Positions 48,232-57,775 are shown, numbered from the stretch's first letter. The stretch: DNA of 63,767 nucleotides from Oscillospiraceae bacterium (GCA_017429835.1 JAFROD010000010.1:1-63767), one strand, 5' to 3'. The notes: generated by a model from the letters alone, not told the origin. A program made the numbers and translations.

Positions 48232-49272
48232 TTATGCTTTTGCAAGCAGACGGGCCTTTTCCTTCTTTGCCGCACTCACGGACGAGTCTGTTTCTTCGGT
48301 CAGCCCCCACTCGTTTTCCAGCAGGTCGATGATTCTGTCATAGGTCTTCGCGGCATTGACATTGTCGCCCATGATCTCATAGATATCTGCAATTCCCATG
48401 AGCGCGTCCTGGAATCTGGGGCGTTTGGGATCTGCGGCAAAGGCTTGCTCATAGATGCTGATGGCTTTTTTGTAGTCAGCTTTAGCGGCATAGTATTGCG
48501 CGGTTTCAAAGAGAACGGCATCATTGCCCGGCTGCTCTGCCAGCAGGTCTTCCATGATTTTGTCTCCGGCAGGCTCGTCAAAGCGGGCAAGCGCGATGTA
48601 GGCCCGATAGACCCGTTTCATGACAGGGTGCGCTTTTTCCAGCGTACAGTAGCGTTCCAGCCAGCGCTCCGCTTCATCTGCCCTGTGATCGGCGATCAGA
48701 TTATCCAGCAGGTACATATACGGCAGTGCGGCATCCGGATTGGCTTTCACCAGCTCCTGATAAAACCGGATGGCCTTGGTGTGATTGGCCATATTCCAGT
48801 CCCAGACGGCATGGTTGTCCGTGTAATTCAGGATCCATTGGAAGCCCTTTTCATTCGGTGCGCGGCGGATCGCTTCCTTCGCGTAACGGCTTGCCTTTTT
48901 CGCTTCCGCATTCATGCGATGCCAGTAGAGATAAGCGATCAGCTCCGTTGCCCGCTTCTGATTCTTTGCGTCATTCAGTTCAGCCTGCAGGAAGCTCTCA
49001 TACTCCCGAAAAATATCTGCAGGCAGCTCCTCCTCCGCGTCCATTCGGTTCTCGATCCGGTTCAGGCGCTGCTCCGTCGTCAAGTCGAACAGATCGTCAA
49101 TCGAGACGCCGAAAACCTCTGCCAAAAGCGGAAGCGTGGTGATGTCAGGCATTGCCGCTGCGTTTTCCCATTTTGACACCGACTGCGCCGCGATTCCCAG
49201 TTTTTCCGCCAACTGCTCCTGCGTAAGTCCCGCCTTAAAGCGAAGCTGCTTGATCTTTTTTCCGAGTTCCAT
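48232..49272 (-). CDS. XRE-type regulator with TPR domain
   Basis: 346 residues. N-terminal helix-turn-helix (IKQLRFKAGLTQEQLAEKLGIAAQSVSKWENAAAMPD, about 7-43) and the usual LPLLAEVFGVSIDDLFDL dimer segment, then helical repeats, TPR-like (AIRFYQELVKANPDAALPYMYLLDNLI; AISIYEQAFAADPKRPRFQDALMGIADIY). This layout is common for clostridial regulators that may bind signal peptides or partners; none is encoded next to it. GAGGAGG precedes the ATG. Base composition is nearer 50% GC than its neighbours. Confidence 0.85.
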   Translation of the reverse strand: MELGKKIKQLRFKAGLTQEQLAEKLGIAAQSVSKWENAAAMPDITTLPLLAEVFGVSIDDLFDLTTEQRLNRIENRMDAEEELPADIFREYESFLQAELNDAKNQKRATELIAYLYWHRMNAEAKKASRYAKEAIRRAPNEKGFQWILNYTDNHAVWDWNMANHTKAIRFYQELVKANPDAALPYMYLLDNLIADHRADEAERWLERYCTLEKAHPVMKRVYRAYIALARFDEPAGDKIMEDLLAEQPGNDAVLFETAQYYAAKADYKKAISIYEQAFAADPKRPRFQDALMGIADIYEIMGDNVNAAKTYDRIIDLLENEWGLTEETDSSVSAAKKEKARLLAKA

Positions 49273-49315
49273 CGTATTTTCCTCCTCAAAGAGTGTTGCT
49301 TTTGATTACAAGTAA

Positions 49316-49344
49316 ATAATACAATGACGATCCGTGAAATACAA
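49316..49344 (-). promoter_or_regulatory. Promoter of the XRE-TPR gene
   Basis: TTGTAT (49339-49344), 17 bases, TATTAT (49316-49321) on the minus strand. Confidence 0.6.
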
Positions 49345-49842
49345 TAACGCAGAATGCAAGTTCTCTAACCTGTTGGTGGAGTAAAAAGCCGAAAAGGGAT
49401 CCCTGTTTAACAAGAATCCCCTTCCGGACGGCTGTTTTTACGGTGGCGGGAGAGCGTCGGCGTAGATGCTGCCGGCAGACCGGATAACAGTATGCCGATA
49501 CCATGAAAACGATCATTCCATCCGTTAGTCGCTTTGTATTTTGCATGCGATAAGGATTTCGATAATGATGGTAAGCTATCCTTCCTCCATACCGAGAAAA
49601 CCGCTTGTGTCGCTGAAACTGGAGTTGTTGAGTCGACGGTCTTCATGCCCTACAAAAGCAAGAAAGCGATAAAGACGCTGAACGATTGGCGAAATATCAT
49701 TTATGTAAGCGGCTCAGACATACAATCCCCTCCACCCAATAATCCTAATCTAATCTTACCATTGTTTCCTCTTGTTCTCAACCAATTCTTGAGCAAAAAA
49801 CGAAAGAGGATGTAACAGGAAATCCGTTACATCCTCTCGACA
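49345..49842. other. Intergenic region without a supported gene
   Basis: About 500 bases. A plus-strand open frame at 49534-49815 has no ribosome site and no recognisable domain; its first part (CDKDFDNDGKLSFLHTEK) might be an old fragment. A hairpin GAGGATGTAAC/GTTACATCCTC (49806-49836) marks the right end, next to the first 172-bp repeat. Confidence 0.5.
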
Positions 49843-50014
49843 TGGTTGCGGGAGAGGGACTTGTTTGCGTTTTGCCGTTGGCAAAACTAAGGTTGAGACC
49901 AGTTTGCGAACTGGTCTCCCGACAGTCCACCGGACAGTCGGATTTAGGTTTTCAAGTCCCTCTATGTTCTCACAGATAAAAAGACAGTCCGCAGAATAGC
50001 GGACTGTCTTTTTA
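49843..50014. repeat. 172-bp tRNA-tail repeat, unit 1
   Basis: Begins TGGTTGCGGGAG-AGGGACTTG, the complement of the 3' end of the initiator tRNA (21 bases identical), then palindromes GTTTTGCC/GGCAAAAC, ACCAGTT/AACTGGT and CCGACAGTCC/GGACAGTCGG (one mismatch), the reverse tail CAAGTCCCTCT, and a terminator hairpin AAAAAGACAGTCCGC/GCGGACTGTCTTTTT. Confidence 0.85.
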
Positions 50015-50186
50015 TGGTTGCGGGAGGGGGACTTGTTTGCGTTTTGCCGTTGGCAAAACTAAGGTTGAAACCAGTTTGCGAACTGGTCTCCCGACAGTCC
50101 ACCGGACTGTCGGATTTAGGTTTTCAAGTCCCTCTATGTTCTCACAGATAAAAAGACAGTCCGCAGAATAGCGGACTGTCTTTTTA
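50015..50186. repeat. 172-bp tRNA-tail repeat, unit 2
   Basis: Same plan and length as unit 1, with a few base changes (one in the tRNA tail, GAGGGG for GAGAGG; CCGACAGTCC/GGACTGTCGG here perfect). Stems: 50041-50048/50052-50059, 50070-50076/50081-50087, 50091-50100/50104-50113, outer GGGACTTG 50028-50035/CAAGTCCC 50125-50132, terminator 50150-50164/50171-50185. Confidence 0.85.
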
Positions 50187-50262
<76 letters not shown>

Positions 50263-50418
50263 ATATCAGGCATATCCGCGATATGCCGCGATGAGGGTTT
50301 CCCCAACGCCCATATATAATAGCATGGATCCTTGATCTTGTCAAGCAAAAAGTTTTGACGGGTTGAGACTTTTTTCACAGCATCCTCACAACGACGCGCA
50401 AGCTGCGCGGCGCACAGA

Positions 50419-50453
50419 AAAACGCCGGATGCGATTACCGCATCCGGCGTTTT
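50419..50453 (-). terminator. Terminator of the P-loop gene
   Basis: A 15-bp perfect stem (50419-50433 with 50439-50453) followed by T5 on the minus strand. Confidence 0.85.
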
Positions 50454-50476
50454 GAAACGCTGTTTCAGTATCAAAC

Positions 50477-50893
50477 TTACTGCAAATACTGCTTGATCGC
50501 GTCCGTGGCGTTGGCGGGGTCGTCGGAGACGACGAGCGTGAAGTCCAGATCGTTCGCCTTGCCGAACTTGTCGCACCAGAGGGCGAAGTCCTCGACCTCT
50601 GCCATGCCTGCGCCGTCGACCTGCTTATAGAAGCTGTCAATGAAGATATGGCTGATGTCAAAATTGCCCGCGTGCAGACCGCTGACGAAGCCCTTGAGGA
50701 AGGTGAGCGTACCCTCCTGCTTGTATTCCTGATAGTCGATCAGGCGGACGTGCATATCAATATCGTAACGGAGCTTGGTGCCTTTTTCGATGCAGACCAT
50801 GCTGCCGGTTTCGTTTTTGACGGCGGTGTTGATGTCATGGATGAGACGTTTGGTCTTGCCGGAGCCCTTCAGTCCCATGATGATCTTGACCAT
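50477..50893 (-). CDS. Small P-loop ATPase-like protein
   Basis: 138 residues. Walker A is GLKGSGKT (7-14) and a Walker B-like segment ISHIFIDSFYK lies near 80-90. No further domain; it looks like a trimmed P-loop NTPase (thymidine-kinase-like or zonular-occludens-like core: IMGLKGSGKTKRLIHDINTAV). I have no function to offer. It follows pgi on the same strand but has its own promoter (50924-50952). Confidence 0.75.
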   Translation of the reverse strand: MVKIIMGLKGSGKTKRLIHDINTAVKNETGSMVCIEKGTKLRYDIDMHVRLIDYQEYKQEGTLTFLKGFVSGLHAGNFDISHIFIDSFYKQVDGAGMAEVEDFALWCDKFGKANDLDFTLVVSDDPANATDAIKQYLQ

Positions 50894-50923
50894 AGGAAAT
50901 TCCCCCTTTGTTGTGATAAGTTG

Positions 50924-50952
50924 ATTATATCAGTTCTTCGCGGGAAAAGCAA
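50924..50952 (-). promoter_or_regulatory. Promoter of the P-loop gene
   Basis: TTGCTT (50947-50952), 17 bases, TATAAT (50924-50929) on the minus strand, directly after pgi. Confidence 0.65.
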
Positions 50953-50956
50953 GCGA

Positions 50957-52246
50957 TCAATAACCGGGCTTGCCGAGCAGGTGGAACATGTTTTTCTTGT
51001 AGAATTCCACGCCGGGCTGGTTGAACGGGTTGACGCCGAGCATATAGGCGGAGATGCCGCAGCTCAGTTCGAAGAAGTAGAACAGCTCGCCGAGGGTGTC
51101 CGCGTCGATCTCGTCGGTCTGCAGGACCATGACGGGAACGCCGCCGTCGACGTGGGCGTTCAGCGTGCCGAGGAATGCCTGCTCCTCGACGAAGTCGAGC
51201 GTCTTGCCCTCGAGATAGTTCAGACCGTCCAGATTCTTCCAATCCAGCTCAATCGCGGTCTTTTTGCGCGGAGGCGTGAAGCGGACGACGGTTTCGAAGA
51301 GATTGCGCTCGCCCTGCTGGATCATCTGACCGAGGGAGTGCAGATCGGCGGTGAATTCGGCGGTTGCCGGGAAGATGCCCTTGCCGTCCTTGCCCTCGCT
51401 CTCGCCGAAGAGCTGCTGCCACCAGCCGCCGAAGCATTTGAAGCTCGGCTCGTAGCAGCAGAGCATTTCGATCTTCTTGCCTTTGCGGTAGAGCAGGTTG
51501 CGGATCGCGGCGTACTGCCACGCGGGGTTCTCGAAGGAGCGGACGTCCAGCTCTTTTCTCGCTCTTGCAGCGCCGAGCATGACGTCGGTGGGATTGATGC
51601 CAGCGACTGCCATCGGCAGCAGACCCACGGCGGTCAGGACGCTGTAGCGGCCGCCGACGTCGGGCGGAATGACGAAGGTCTCATAGCCTTCCTCGGTCGC
51701 CATCTGGCGCAGCGCGCCCTTCTCCGGGTCGGTGGTGACGTAGATGCGCTTCTTAGCCTTCTCCGCGCCGTACTTGCGCTCGAGCATCCAGCGCAGCGCG
51801 CGGGTGGCGATGGCGGGCTCGGTGGTCGTGCCGGACTTGGAGATGATGTTGATGGAGAAATCCTTGCCTTCCAGCAGGGTACAGAGCTCCTGCCAGGCGC
51901 GGGTGGAGAGGTTGTTGCCTGCGAAGAATACCTGGGTGTCGTTGGTCAGATTGTAGTTCTGCCCCTTGACGAGCTCGATCGCGGCGCGCGGGCCGAGATA
52001 GGAGCCGCCGATGCCGACGACGACGAAGACCTGCGAATCGGAACGGATGCGCTCCGCGGCGCGGCGGATGCGGCGCATTTCTTCGGTCTCCTCAAAGGTG
52101 GGAAGGTTCAGCCAGCCGAGGAAATCGTTGCCGGGACCTTTGCCCTCGGTCAGGGTCTTGTGCGCGTTGAAGACCTCCTGCTCCGTGGCGAGCAGATCGG
52201 GCAGGGACAGGTCGCCCCATACGTTGGAAATGTCAAGTTTTATCAT
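50957..52246 (-). CDS. pgi: Glucose-6-phosphate isomerase
   Basis: 429 residues; interconverts glucose-6-phosphate and fructose-6-phosphate. Conserved segments: [19 protein letters not shown] (near 73-91), [17 protein letters not shown] (near 134), [18 protein letters not shown] (sugar-phosphate isomerase motif, near 193-210) and the C-terminal [14 protein letters not shown] with the catalytic lysine. Length is that of the short firmicute form. It lies opposite the glucokinase gene across a 233-base gap, so glucose phosphorylation and isomerisation are neighbours. Confidence 0.96.
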   Translation of the reverse strand: MIKLDISNVWGDLSLPDLLATEQEVFNAHKTLTEGKGPGNDFLGWLNLPTFEETEEMRRIRRAAERIRSDSQVFVVVGIGGSYLGPRAAIELVKGQNYNLTNDTQVFFAGNNLSTRAWQELCTLLEGKDFSINIISKSGTTTEPAIATRALRWMLERKYGAEKAKKRIYVTTDPEKGALRQMATEEGYETFVIPPDVGGRYSVLTAVGLLPMAVAGINPTDVMLGAARARKELDVRSFENPAWQYAAIRNLLYRKGKKIEMLCCYEPSFKCFGGWWQQLFGESEGKDGKGIFPATAEFTADLHSLGQMIQQGERNLFETVVRFTPPRKKTAIELDWKNLDGLNYLEGKTLDFVEEQAFLGTLNAHVDGGVPVMVLQTDEIDADTLGELFYFFELSCGISAYMLGVNPFNQPGVEFYKKNMFHLLGKPGY

Positions 52247-52441
52247 GAACGATGCTCCTTCGCAAAAAATTTGGTTCCTACTTTCATGTTACACCAAATG
52301 GCGGTAAAAAACAAGCAAATTCCAAAAAAAGTTTCCGGCGAACGAAGAATCCGGAATCAGGGAATCGGAATGCAATGACTCCTCTTGAGGGAGCCGGATT
52401 CGCCGCAAAAGATAATAGTGGAAATCTCCCGCGCGATTGTG

Positions 52442-52447
52442 TATAAT
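52442..52447 (+). promoter_or_regulatory. -10 element of glcK
   Basis: TATAAT about 30 bases before the ATG; no good -35 at 17 bases, so the promoter may need an activator. Confidence 0.45.
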
Positions 52448-52479
52448 AGCGGCAGAAAAGAAACGAAGGAAGTGCGGCT

Positions 52480-53433
52480 ATGAAATACGGCTTTGGCGTG
52501 GACGTCGGCGGAACGACGGTGAAGATCGGCTTGTTCGATCAGACGGGAACGCTGCTCGAAGGCTTTGAGATCCCGACTCATACCGAAAACGGCGGCGAGC
52601 GGATTCTGCCGGAGATCGCGTCGGCGATCGACGGCGTGCTGGCAAGGCACGGCATTCCGAAAGCGGACGTCGAAGGCGTCGGCATCGGCGTGCCCGGGCC
52701 GGTCGCGCCGGACGGGACGGTCAACCGCTGCGTCAATCTGAACTGGGGCGTATTCAATCTGCATAAGACCTTGGGCGAGTTGACCGGCCTTCGCGTGAAG
52801 GGCGGCAACGACGCCAACTGCGCCGCGCTCGGCGAGCATTGGAAAGGCGGCGGCATGGGCTGCCGCAGCACGGTATTCGTCACGCTCGGCACCGGCGTCG
52901 GCGGCGGCGTGATCATCGATGGGAAAGTGCTGGAAGGCGCGCACGGCGTCGGCGGCGAGATCGGTCACATCACGGTCAACGCGCCGGACCGCGTGCCATG
53001 CACCTGCGGCAAGCGCGGCTGCGTCGAGCAGTATGCCTCGGCAAACGGCGTCGTCCGCATGGCGAAGGAGCGGCTCGCGTCGTCGGAGGAGCCGACCGCC
53101 CTGCGCGGGAAAGACCCCTTGACCTGCAAGGACGTTTTCGCCGCGGCAAAGAGCGGCGACCGCTTTGCGGAGGAGGTTCTGGAGCAGGCGTTCGACTATC
53201 TCGGCGAGGCGCTGGCGTCCGCCTGCTGCGTCGCCGATCCCGAGCGGATCATCCTCGGCGGCGGCATGTCGAAAGCGGGCGACTATCTGCTCGAGCGGGT
53301 CGAAAAACACTTTAAGAAATACATGTTCCACGCCTGCAAGGGGACGGAATTTTCCCTTGCCGCGCTGGGCAACGACGCCGGCATGTACGGCGCGTACCGC
53401 CTGCTGATTACGGAAGGGAGCGAGGAGAAATGA
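52480..53433 (+). CDS. glcK: ROK-family glucokinase
   Basis: 317 residues. ATP-binding DVGGTTVKIGLFD (near 7-19), sugar-binding GGNDANCAALGEHWKG and EIGHITVN, and the ROK zinc motif CTCGKRGCVEQYAS (about 178-191). Phosphorylates glucose to feed Pgi, which is divergent to its left. GGAAGTGCGGCT precedes the ATG. Its last codons overlap mrnC by four bases. Confidence 0.93.
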   Translation: MKYGFGVDVGGTTVKIGLFDQTGTLLEGFEIPTHTENGGERILPEIASAIDGVLARHGIPKADVEGVGIGVPGPVAPDGTVNRCVNLNWGVFNLHKTLGELTGLRVKGGNDANCAALGEHWKGGGMGCRSTVFVTLGTGVGGGVIIDGKVLEGAHGVGGEIGHITVNAPDRVPCTCGKRGCVEQYASANGVVRMAKERLASSEEPTALRGKDPLTCKDVFAAAKSGDRFAEEVLEQAFDYLGEALASACCVADPERIILGGGMSKAGDYLLERVEKHFKKYMFHACKGTEFSLAALGNDAGMYGAYRLLITEGSEEK

Positions 53434-53843
53434 GCGATTTGCTGCACCCGACCATGACGGAGAAGCAGATCAACGCCATGTCCGCCCTCGCGCTGGCGCA
53501 CATCGGCGACGCGGTGTTCGAACTGCTCGTCCGCACGAAGCTCTGCCTCTCCGGCGGCACGACGAACAGCCGCCTGCACCAGGAGACGGTCGCGCGGGTC
53601 TGCGCCGCGGCGCAGGCGAAGCTCGCGGAGCGGCTGCAGCCGCTTCTGACCGAGCTGGAGAACGCCTGGTATCACCGCGGACGCAACGTGCATCCGCACG
53701 CGGTCCCCAAGAGCGCGACGCCGTCGCAGTACGCGAAGGCGACGGGCGTGGAAGCCTTGTTCGGCGCGCTGTATCTGCGCGGCGAGCAGGAACGGATCGT
53801 GGAACTGTTTGAGGCGGTAACGGAGGAAAACGATGCCCTTTGA
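53430..53843 (+). CDS. mrnC: Mini-ribonuclease III
   Basis: 137 residues; RNase III catalytic domain alone, used in 23S rRNA maturation in firmicutes. ALALAHIGDAVFELLVR is the signature with the catalytic acidic residue, and GVEALFGALYL supplies the second acidic site. Lacks the double-stranded-RNA-binding domain, as expected. ATGA overlap with glcK and an eleven-base overlap with the next gene imply coupling. Confidence 0.93.
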   Translation: MSDLLHPTMTEKQINAMSALALAHIGDAVFELLVRTKLCLSGGTTNSRLHQETVARVCAAAQAKLAERLQPLLTELENAWYHRGRNVHPHAVPKSATPSQYAKATGVEALFGALYLRGEQERIVELFEAVTEENDAL

Positions 53844-55578
53844 TGCGTATTTTTTGAGCGCGGTGCTCCGTGAGCTGGAGCCGGCGATCGTCGGCGCGCG
53901 TGTGGATAAGATCCAGCAGCCGGCGCGCGACACCGTCCTTTTGCAGCTTCGCGGAAAGGAGCGCCTGCTTTTGTCCGCGAACGTCAACCGCCCGCGCATC
54001 CATCTGACGCAGGCGGCGTTCGACAATCCGGCGCAGCCGCCGATGTTCTGCATGCTCCTGCGCAAGCACCTCTCCGGCGGCAGGATCGCGGCACTTTCGC
54101 AGCCGCCTGCCGAGCGGAGCGTCAGCATTGCGTTCGACTGCACGGATGAAATGGGCTGCCCCTGCCGGAAGCACTTGATCCTCGAACTCATGGGGCGCAA
54201 TTCCAATCTGATCCTGACCGGCGCGGACGGGCGGATCGTCGACTGCCTGCGGCGCGTGGATTTTGAGATGTCGGAGGCACGGCAGGTGCTGCCCGGACTG
54301 TTCTATCACGAGCCGCCGCGGCAGGACAAGCGCGTTCCGCAGGAAACGGACGAACAGGAGCTTCTTGCGCTCCTGCGTGCCGTGGACAGCCCGAAGCGGC
54401 TGGACAAGTGGCTGCTGGACACCTTTGCGGGTTTGTCGCCGCTGATCACGCGAGAGCTTTCTTTCCGCTTCTGCGGCGAGATCGACGCGGATATCCTGAC
54501 GCTGGACAGGGAAGCGCTGGCGCGTTTTCTTGCGCAGGAGCTTTCCATGACCGGCGAGCCAACGCCGATCCTGCTGGTGCAGGAGGGCAGGGGAAAGGAC
54601 TTTTCCTACCGCGAGATCGCGCAGTACGGCGACTATTTGACGCAGAAACGCTGCGAGAGCTTCTCCGCGCTGCTGGACGAATTCTATACGGAAACCGACC
54701 GCGCCGACCGCATGCGGCAGAAGTCGCAGGCGCTGCGCAAAACGGTGACGACGCTCTACGAGCGCACGCTGCGCAAGCTTGAGATCCAGCGAAAAGAGCG
54801 AGAACAGACCATGGATCGCGAGCGGCTGCGGCAGATGGGCGATATCGTGACGGCGAATCTGCACGCCATCGAGCGCGGGCAGACGCTGCTGCGCGCCGAA
54901 AACTTCTACGACGCGGACATGCGCGAGATCGAGATCCCGCTCAAGCCGAATCTGTCCCCGCAGCAAAACGCGGCGAAGTATTACAAGGATTATGCGAAGG
55001 CAAAGCACGCAGAAAAGATCCTGACGGAGCAGATCGCAGCGGGGGAGACCGAAGCGGTGTATCTCGGCGGCGTACTGGAAGAGCTGGCAAGAGCGGAGAA
55101 TGAGCGGGATTTGAGCGAAATCCGAGCGGAATTGGAGGACGGCGGCTATGTCCGCGCCGACCGCCGCAAAGGGAATAAACAGATGAAGCAGGCGCCGTCC
55201 AAACCGTTGACGTTCATATCAACGGACGGCATGAGAATTCTGGTCGGCAAGAACAATCGGCAAAACGATCATCTTTCGCTGAAAAACGCTCATAAAAACG
55301 ACGTTTGGCTGCACGTGCAGAAGTTTCACGGCGCACACGTCATCATCGAGTGCGCGGGCGCGGCGGTGCCGGACGGTACGATCACCGAGGCCGCCATGCT
55401 TGCGGCCTACTATTCCGAGGTGCGCGAGGGGCAGAACGTCCCCGTGGACGTGACGCAGGTGCGCAATCTGAAGAAGCCGAACGGCGCCAAGCCGGGCATG
55501 GTGGTCTACGACCGCTACCGCACCGTCTTCGTCACGCCGGACACGGGCTTGCCCGAACGGCTGAAAGGGGCAGAATAA
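53833..55578 (+). CDS. rqcH: Ribosome quality-control factor RqcH (NFACT/fibronectin-binding family)
   Basis: 581 residues. NFACT-N domain at the start (MPFDAYFLSAVLRELEPAIVGARVDKIQQP), helix-hairpin-helix and long coiled-coil middle (about 285-440), and the NFACT-R domain near 470-560 (VGKNNRQNDHLSLKNAHKND then VWLHVQKFHGAHVII). RqcH binds stalled 50S subunits and adds alanine tails. Relatives were earlier called fibronectin-binding proteins. Last of three overlapping genes with glcK and mrnC. Confidence 0.93.
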   Translation: MPFDAYFLSAVLRELEPAIVGARVDKIQQPARDTVLLQLRGKERLLLSANVNRPRIHLTQAAFDNPAQPPMFCMLLRKHLSGGRIAALSQPPAERSVSIAFDCTDEMGCPCRKHLILELMGRNSNLILTGADGRIVDCLRRVDFEMSEARQVLPGLFYHEPPRQDKRVPQETDEQELLALLRAVDSPKRLDKWLLDTFAGLSPLITRELSFRFCGEIDADILTLDREALARFLAQELSMTGEPTPILLVQEGRGKDFSYREIAQYGDYLTQKRCESFSALLDEFYTETDRADRMRQKSQALRKTVTTLYERTLRKLEIQRKEREQTMDRERLRQMGDIVTANLHAIERGQTLLRAENFYDADMREIEIPLKPNLSPQQNAAKYYKDYAKAKHAEKILTEQIAAGETEAVYLGGVLEELARAENERDLSEIRAELEDGGYVRADRRKGNKQMKQAPSKPLTFISTDGMRILVGKNNRQNDHLSLKNAHKNDVWLHVQKFHGAHVIIECAGAAVPDGTITEAAMLAAYYSEVREGQNVPVDVTQVRNLKKPNGAKPGMVVYDRYRTVFVTPDTGLPERLKGAE

Positions 55579-55621
55579 AAAGTATCCCTCCGGCAAAAGG
55601 TAATGCCGGAGGGATACTTTT
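55578..55621 (+). terminator. Terminator of rqcH that contains the next ribosome site
   Basis: An 18-bp perfect stem (55578-55595 with 55604-55621, loop AAAGGTAA) ending in T4. The right arm contains GGAGGG, the ribosome site of the small gene starting one base later. Confidence 0.85.
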
Positions 55622-55750
55622 ATGAAAAAGAACAAAAAAGTCAAGTCACTGTCGGAAATGCCGCAGAGCGCGACCGACCCGCAGGGAAGCTGGACGGGAA
55701 GACCCGTCGATGGGGACGACGTTCCCGTGCAGGACGCGGACGATCTGTAA
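55622..55750 (+). CDS. 42-residue conserved-type small protein
   Basis: Translates as MKKNKKVKSLSEMPQSATDP, then QGSWTGRPVDGDDVPVQDADDL. The pattern of a basic head and a DPxGSWTGxP...PVQDADDL tail is one I associate with small uncharacterised proteins of clostridia. Its ribosome site GGAGGGATACTTTT lies in the right arm of the preceding terminator hairpin, so translation from the read-through transcript would need that hairpin to be open. Too small for automatic calling. Confidence 0.65.
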   Translation: MKKNKKVKSLSEMPQSATDPQGSWTGRPVDGDDVPVQDADDL

Positions 55751-55756
55751 AACCGC

Positions 55757-56545
55757 TCAGTCCTCGTCCGGCAGCTTGTTATGCTTTTGCTGCTTCAACC
55801 ACGTATTCATCACGAGCGAGTGCGGCAGAAGCTTGACCAGGCGCACCTGCATGCGGACGGGGAAGCCGTGGATCGACACGTCCTTTTTGCTGCGGTAAAG
55901 GTCTTTCAGCGCTGTCGCCATGACGTCCTTCGGCTCGTACCACCGATTGTAATAGGTGACGGCGTCGCTGCTCGTCACGGTGGCGCGGTCGAAGAATTCC
56001 GTCCTGACCCAGCCCGGGTTGACCGCCATGACGCGGATGCCGCGCGGCTTGAGCTCGCGGTTCAAAGAGCGCGCGTAGCTGAGGACGAACGCCTTGGTCG
56101 AAGCGTAGACGTTCAGGTACGGTACGGGCTGGAAGGCGGAGAGCGAGTCGAGCATCAGGATATGCGCGCCCCGCTTCATGTAGGGCAGGGTCAGCTCGGT
56201 CAAGGCGACGACCGCCTTGCAGTTGAGGTCGATCATATTCAGCGAATCTTCCAGCGGGATCTGATCGTATCTGCCGAATTTGCCGAAGCCGGAGATGTTC
56301 GCGAGCAGCGCGACCTCCGGCTTTGCCGCTTCCAGCAGACCGCGATAGCGATCCGGCGCGTCGGCGGCGGTCAGATCGAGAGTGATCGGACGGACGGGGA
56401 ACGGATACCCCTCTTTCAGCGCCTCCAGGCGCTCGGTGCGCCGCGCAATGACCCAGAGCTCGTCGAACTGCTCCCACTGCGGAAGCTGCAAAACGAATTC
56501 GCGCCCCATGCCGGAGCTTGCGCCGGTAACGATTGCAATTCTCAT
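55757..56545 (-). CDS. Short-chain dehydrogenase/reductase (SDR)
   Basis: 262 residues, classical SDR. Nucleotide motif TGASSGMGREF (7-17), NISGFGKFG in place of NNAG, catalytic Ser in LMLDSLSAF and YxxxK as YASTKAFVLSYARSL (Tyr about 148, Lys 152). C-terminal ~40 residues are basic (RMQVRLVKLLPHSLVMNTWLKQQKH). Substrate unknown. It starts 4 bases after the desulfurase-like gene, so they form a pair. Confidence 0.9.
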   Translation of the reverse strand: MRIAIVTGASSGMGREFVLQLPQWEQFDELWVIARRTERLEALKEGYPFPVRPITLDLTAADAPDRYRGLLEAAKPEVALLANISGFGKFGRYDQIPLEDSLNMIDLNCKAVVALTELTLPYMKRGAHILMLDSLSAFQPVPYLNVYASTKAFVLSYARSLNRELKPRGIRVMAVNPGWVRTEFFDRATVTSSDAVTYYNRWYEPKDVMATALKDLYRSKKDVSIHGFPVRMQVRLVKLLPHSLVMNTWLKQQKHNKLPDED

Positions 56546-56549
56546 AGAA

Positions 56550-57689
56550 TCACCTTTCTTCTGCCAGTGTGCGGACGGCGTTGATCGCCGCGTCGATTTC
56601 TGATTCCGTCGTGAACGCGCTGACCGAGAAGCGAACGACGCCCTGCGGGAACGTGCCGAGCGCCTTGTGCGCGGCGGGCGCGCAGTGCATGCCGCAGCGC
56701 GTCAGAATGCCGAACTCCCGCTCCAGACGGTCGGCGGCTTCGGCGTTGTCGATATGATCAAAGTCCACGCCGATCACGCCGACGCGGCGGGACATATCCT
56801 TCGTCCCTGCCACACGGATACCGTCAATTTCTGCCAGTCCGTTCAGGAACGCTTCGGTCAAGCCGACCTCGTGACGGCGAAGCTCGTCCAAACCGATTTG
56901 GTTTACATAATCCATCGCCGCAGACCAGCCGAAAATGCCCGGGAGGTTCGGCGTACCAGGCTCGAAGCGGTCGGGCATATAGGGCGGGATCTCCTCGGAG
57001 TCCGAGACGCTGCCCGTGCCGCCGGCAAGGAGCGGGGCAAGCCGCGCGGCAAATTCGGGCGTGACAAGCAGCGCACCGATACCCTGCGGGCCGAGTAAGC
57101 CCTTATGCGCAGGAACGGCGAGCGCGCTGAGTCCGAACGCCTCAAAATCGACTGCTACGTGACCTGCGCTCTGCGCCGCGTCAAGGAGGAGAGGAATGCC
57201 GTGCAGTTTACATAATCTTCCGACCGCCTCGGCGTTCTGCACCGTCCCGCAGACGTTGGAGGCGTGATTCAGGATCACCAGCTTCGTGTTGGGGCGGAGG
57301 AGCGGCTCCAGAAGATCGCACCGCAGGAAGCCCTCCGTGTCGCAAGGCACGCGGTCGAAGGCGACGCCGAGCTGCACGAGCGGACGCATGACCGCGTTGT
57401 GCTCCAAGGAACTCACGAGCACGTGGTCGCCCGGATGCAGCAGTCCCTTGATCGCCAGATTCAGCGCGGCGGTGCAGCCGGAGGTCAAGATCACGTGATT
57501 CGGGTCGGGGTGGTGAAAGAACGCAGCGAGCTGCTCGCGCAGGGTCAGCGTTTTCAGTCCGACCTCCTGCGCGGGCGCGTAGACGCCGCGGTTGATGCTC
57601 GCGCCGACGCAGTCCAGATAGTATTTCATCTGATCGCAGACGCTCGGCGCTTTCGGCCACGAGGTCGCGGCGTTGTCCAGATAGATCAT
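56550..57689 (-). CDS. Cysteine desulfurase-like class V aminotransferase
   Basis: 379 residues. MIYLDNAATSWPKAPSV at the start, substrate region HASNVCGTVQNA, the PLP lysine in VPAHKGLLGPQGIG (about 199) and the catalytic loop RCGMHCAPAAHKALGT (Cys about 338). This RxGxHCAPxAH loop marks the Csd/SufS-like branch distinct from the IscS at 1012-2199. ATG 57689 has GGGAGG ahead. It faces the yedE-tusA-DUF3343 operon across a shared upstream region, so it may supply sulfur or selenium to those carriers. Confidence 0.9.
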   Translation of the reverse strand: MIYLDNAATSWPKAPSVCDQMKYYLDCVGASINRGVYAPAQEVGLKTLTLREQLAAFFHHPDPNHVILTSGCTAALNLAIKGLLHPGDHVLVSSLEHNAVMRPLVQLGVAFDRVPCDTEGFLRCDLLEPLLRPNTKLVILNHASNVCGTVQNAEAVGRLCKLHGIPLLLDAAQSAGHVAVDFEAFGLSALAVPAHKGLLGPQGIGALLVTPEFAARLAPLLAGGTGSVSDSEEIPPYMPDRFEPGTPNLPGIFGWSAAMDYVNQIGLDELRRHEVGLTEAFLNGLAEIDGIRVAGTKDMSRRVGVIGVDFDHIDNAEAADRLEREFGILTRCGMHCAPAAHKALGTFPQGVVRFSVSAFTTESEIDAAINAVRTLAEER

Positions 57690-57775
57690 AGCAGCCTCCC
57701 GTTTCATTTTTCTACATTATAACAATATCCGCCGGCTTTGGCAAGAATAACGGCGGAAAAAAACCTTCGTGATAC

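Noticed and set aside
49534..49815. A 93-codon plus-strand open frame next to the tRNA repeats
   Set aside because: No ribosome site, no domain, and composition like the surrounding non-coding DNA; kept only as a possible fragment.
49843..50186. The two 172-bp repeats as a CRISPR array
   Set aside because: Only two units, repeats far too long, no spacers, no cas genes; the units are tRNA-linked.
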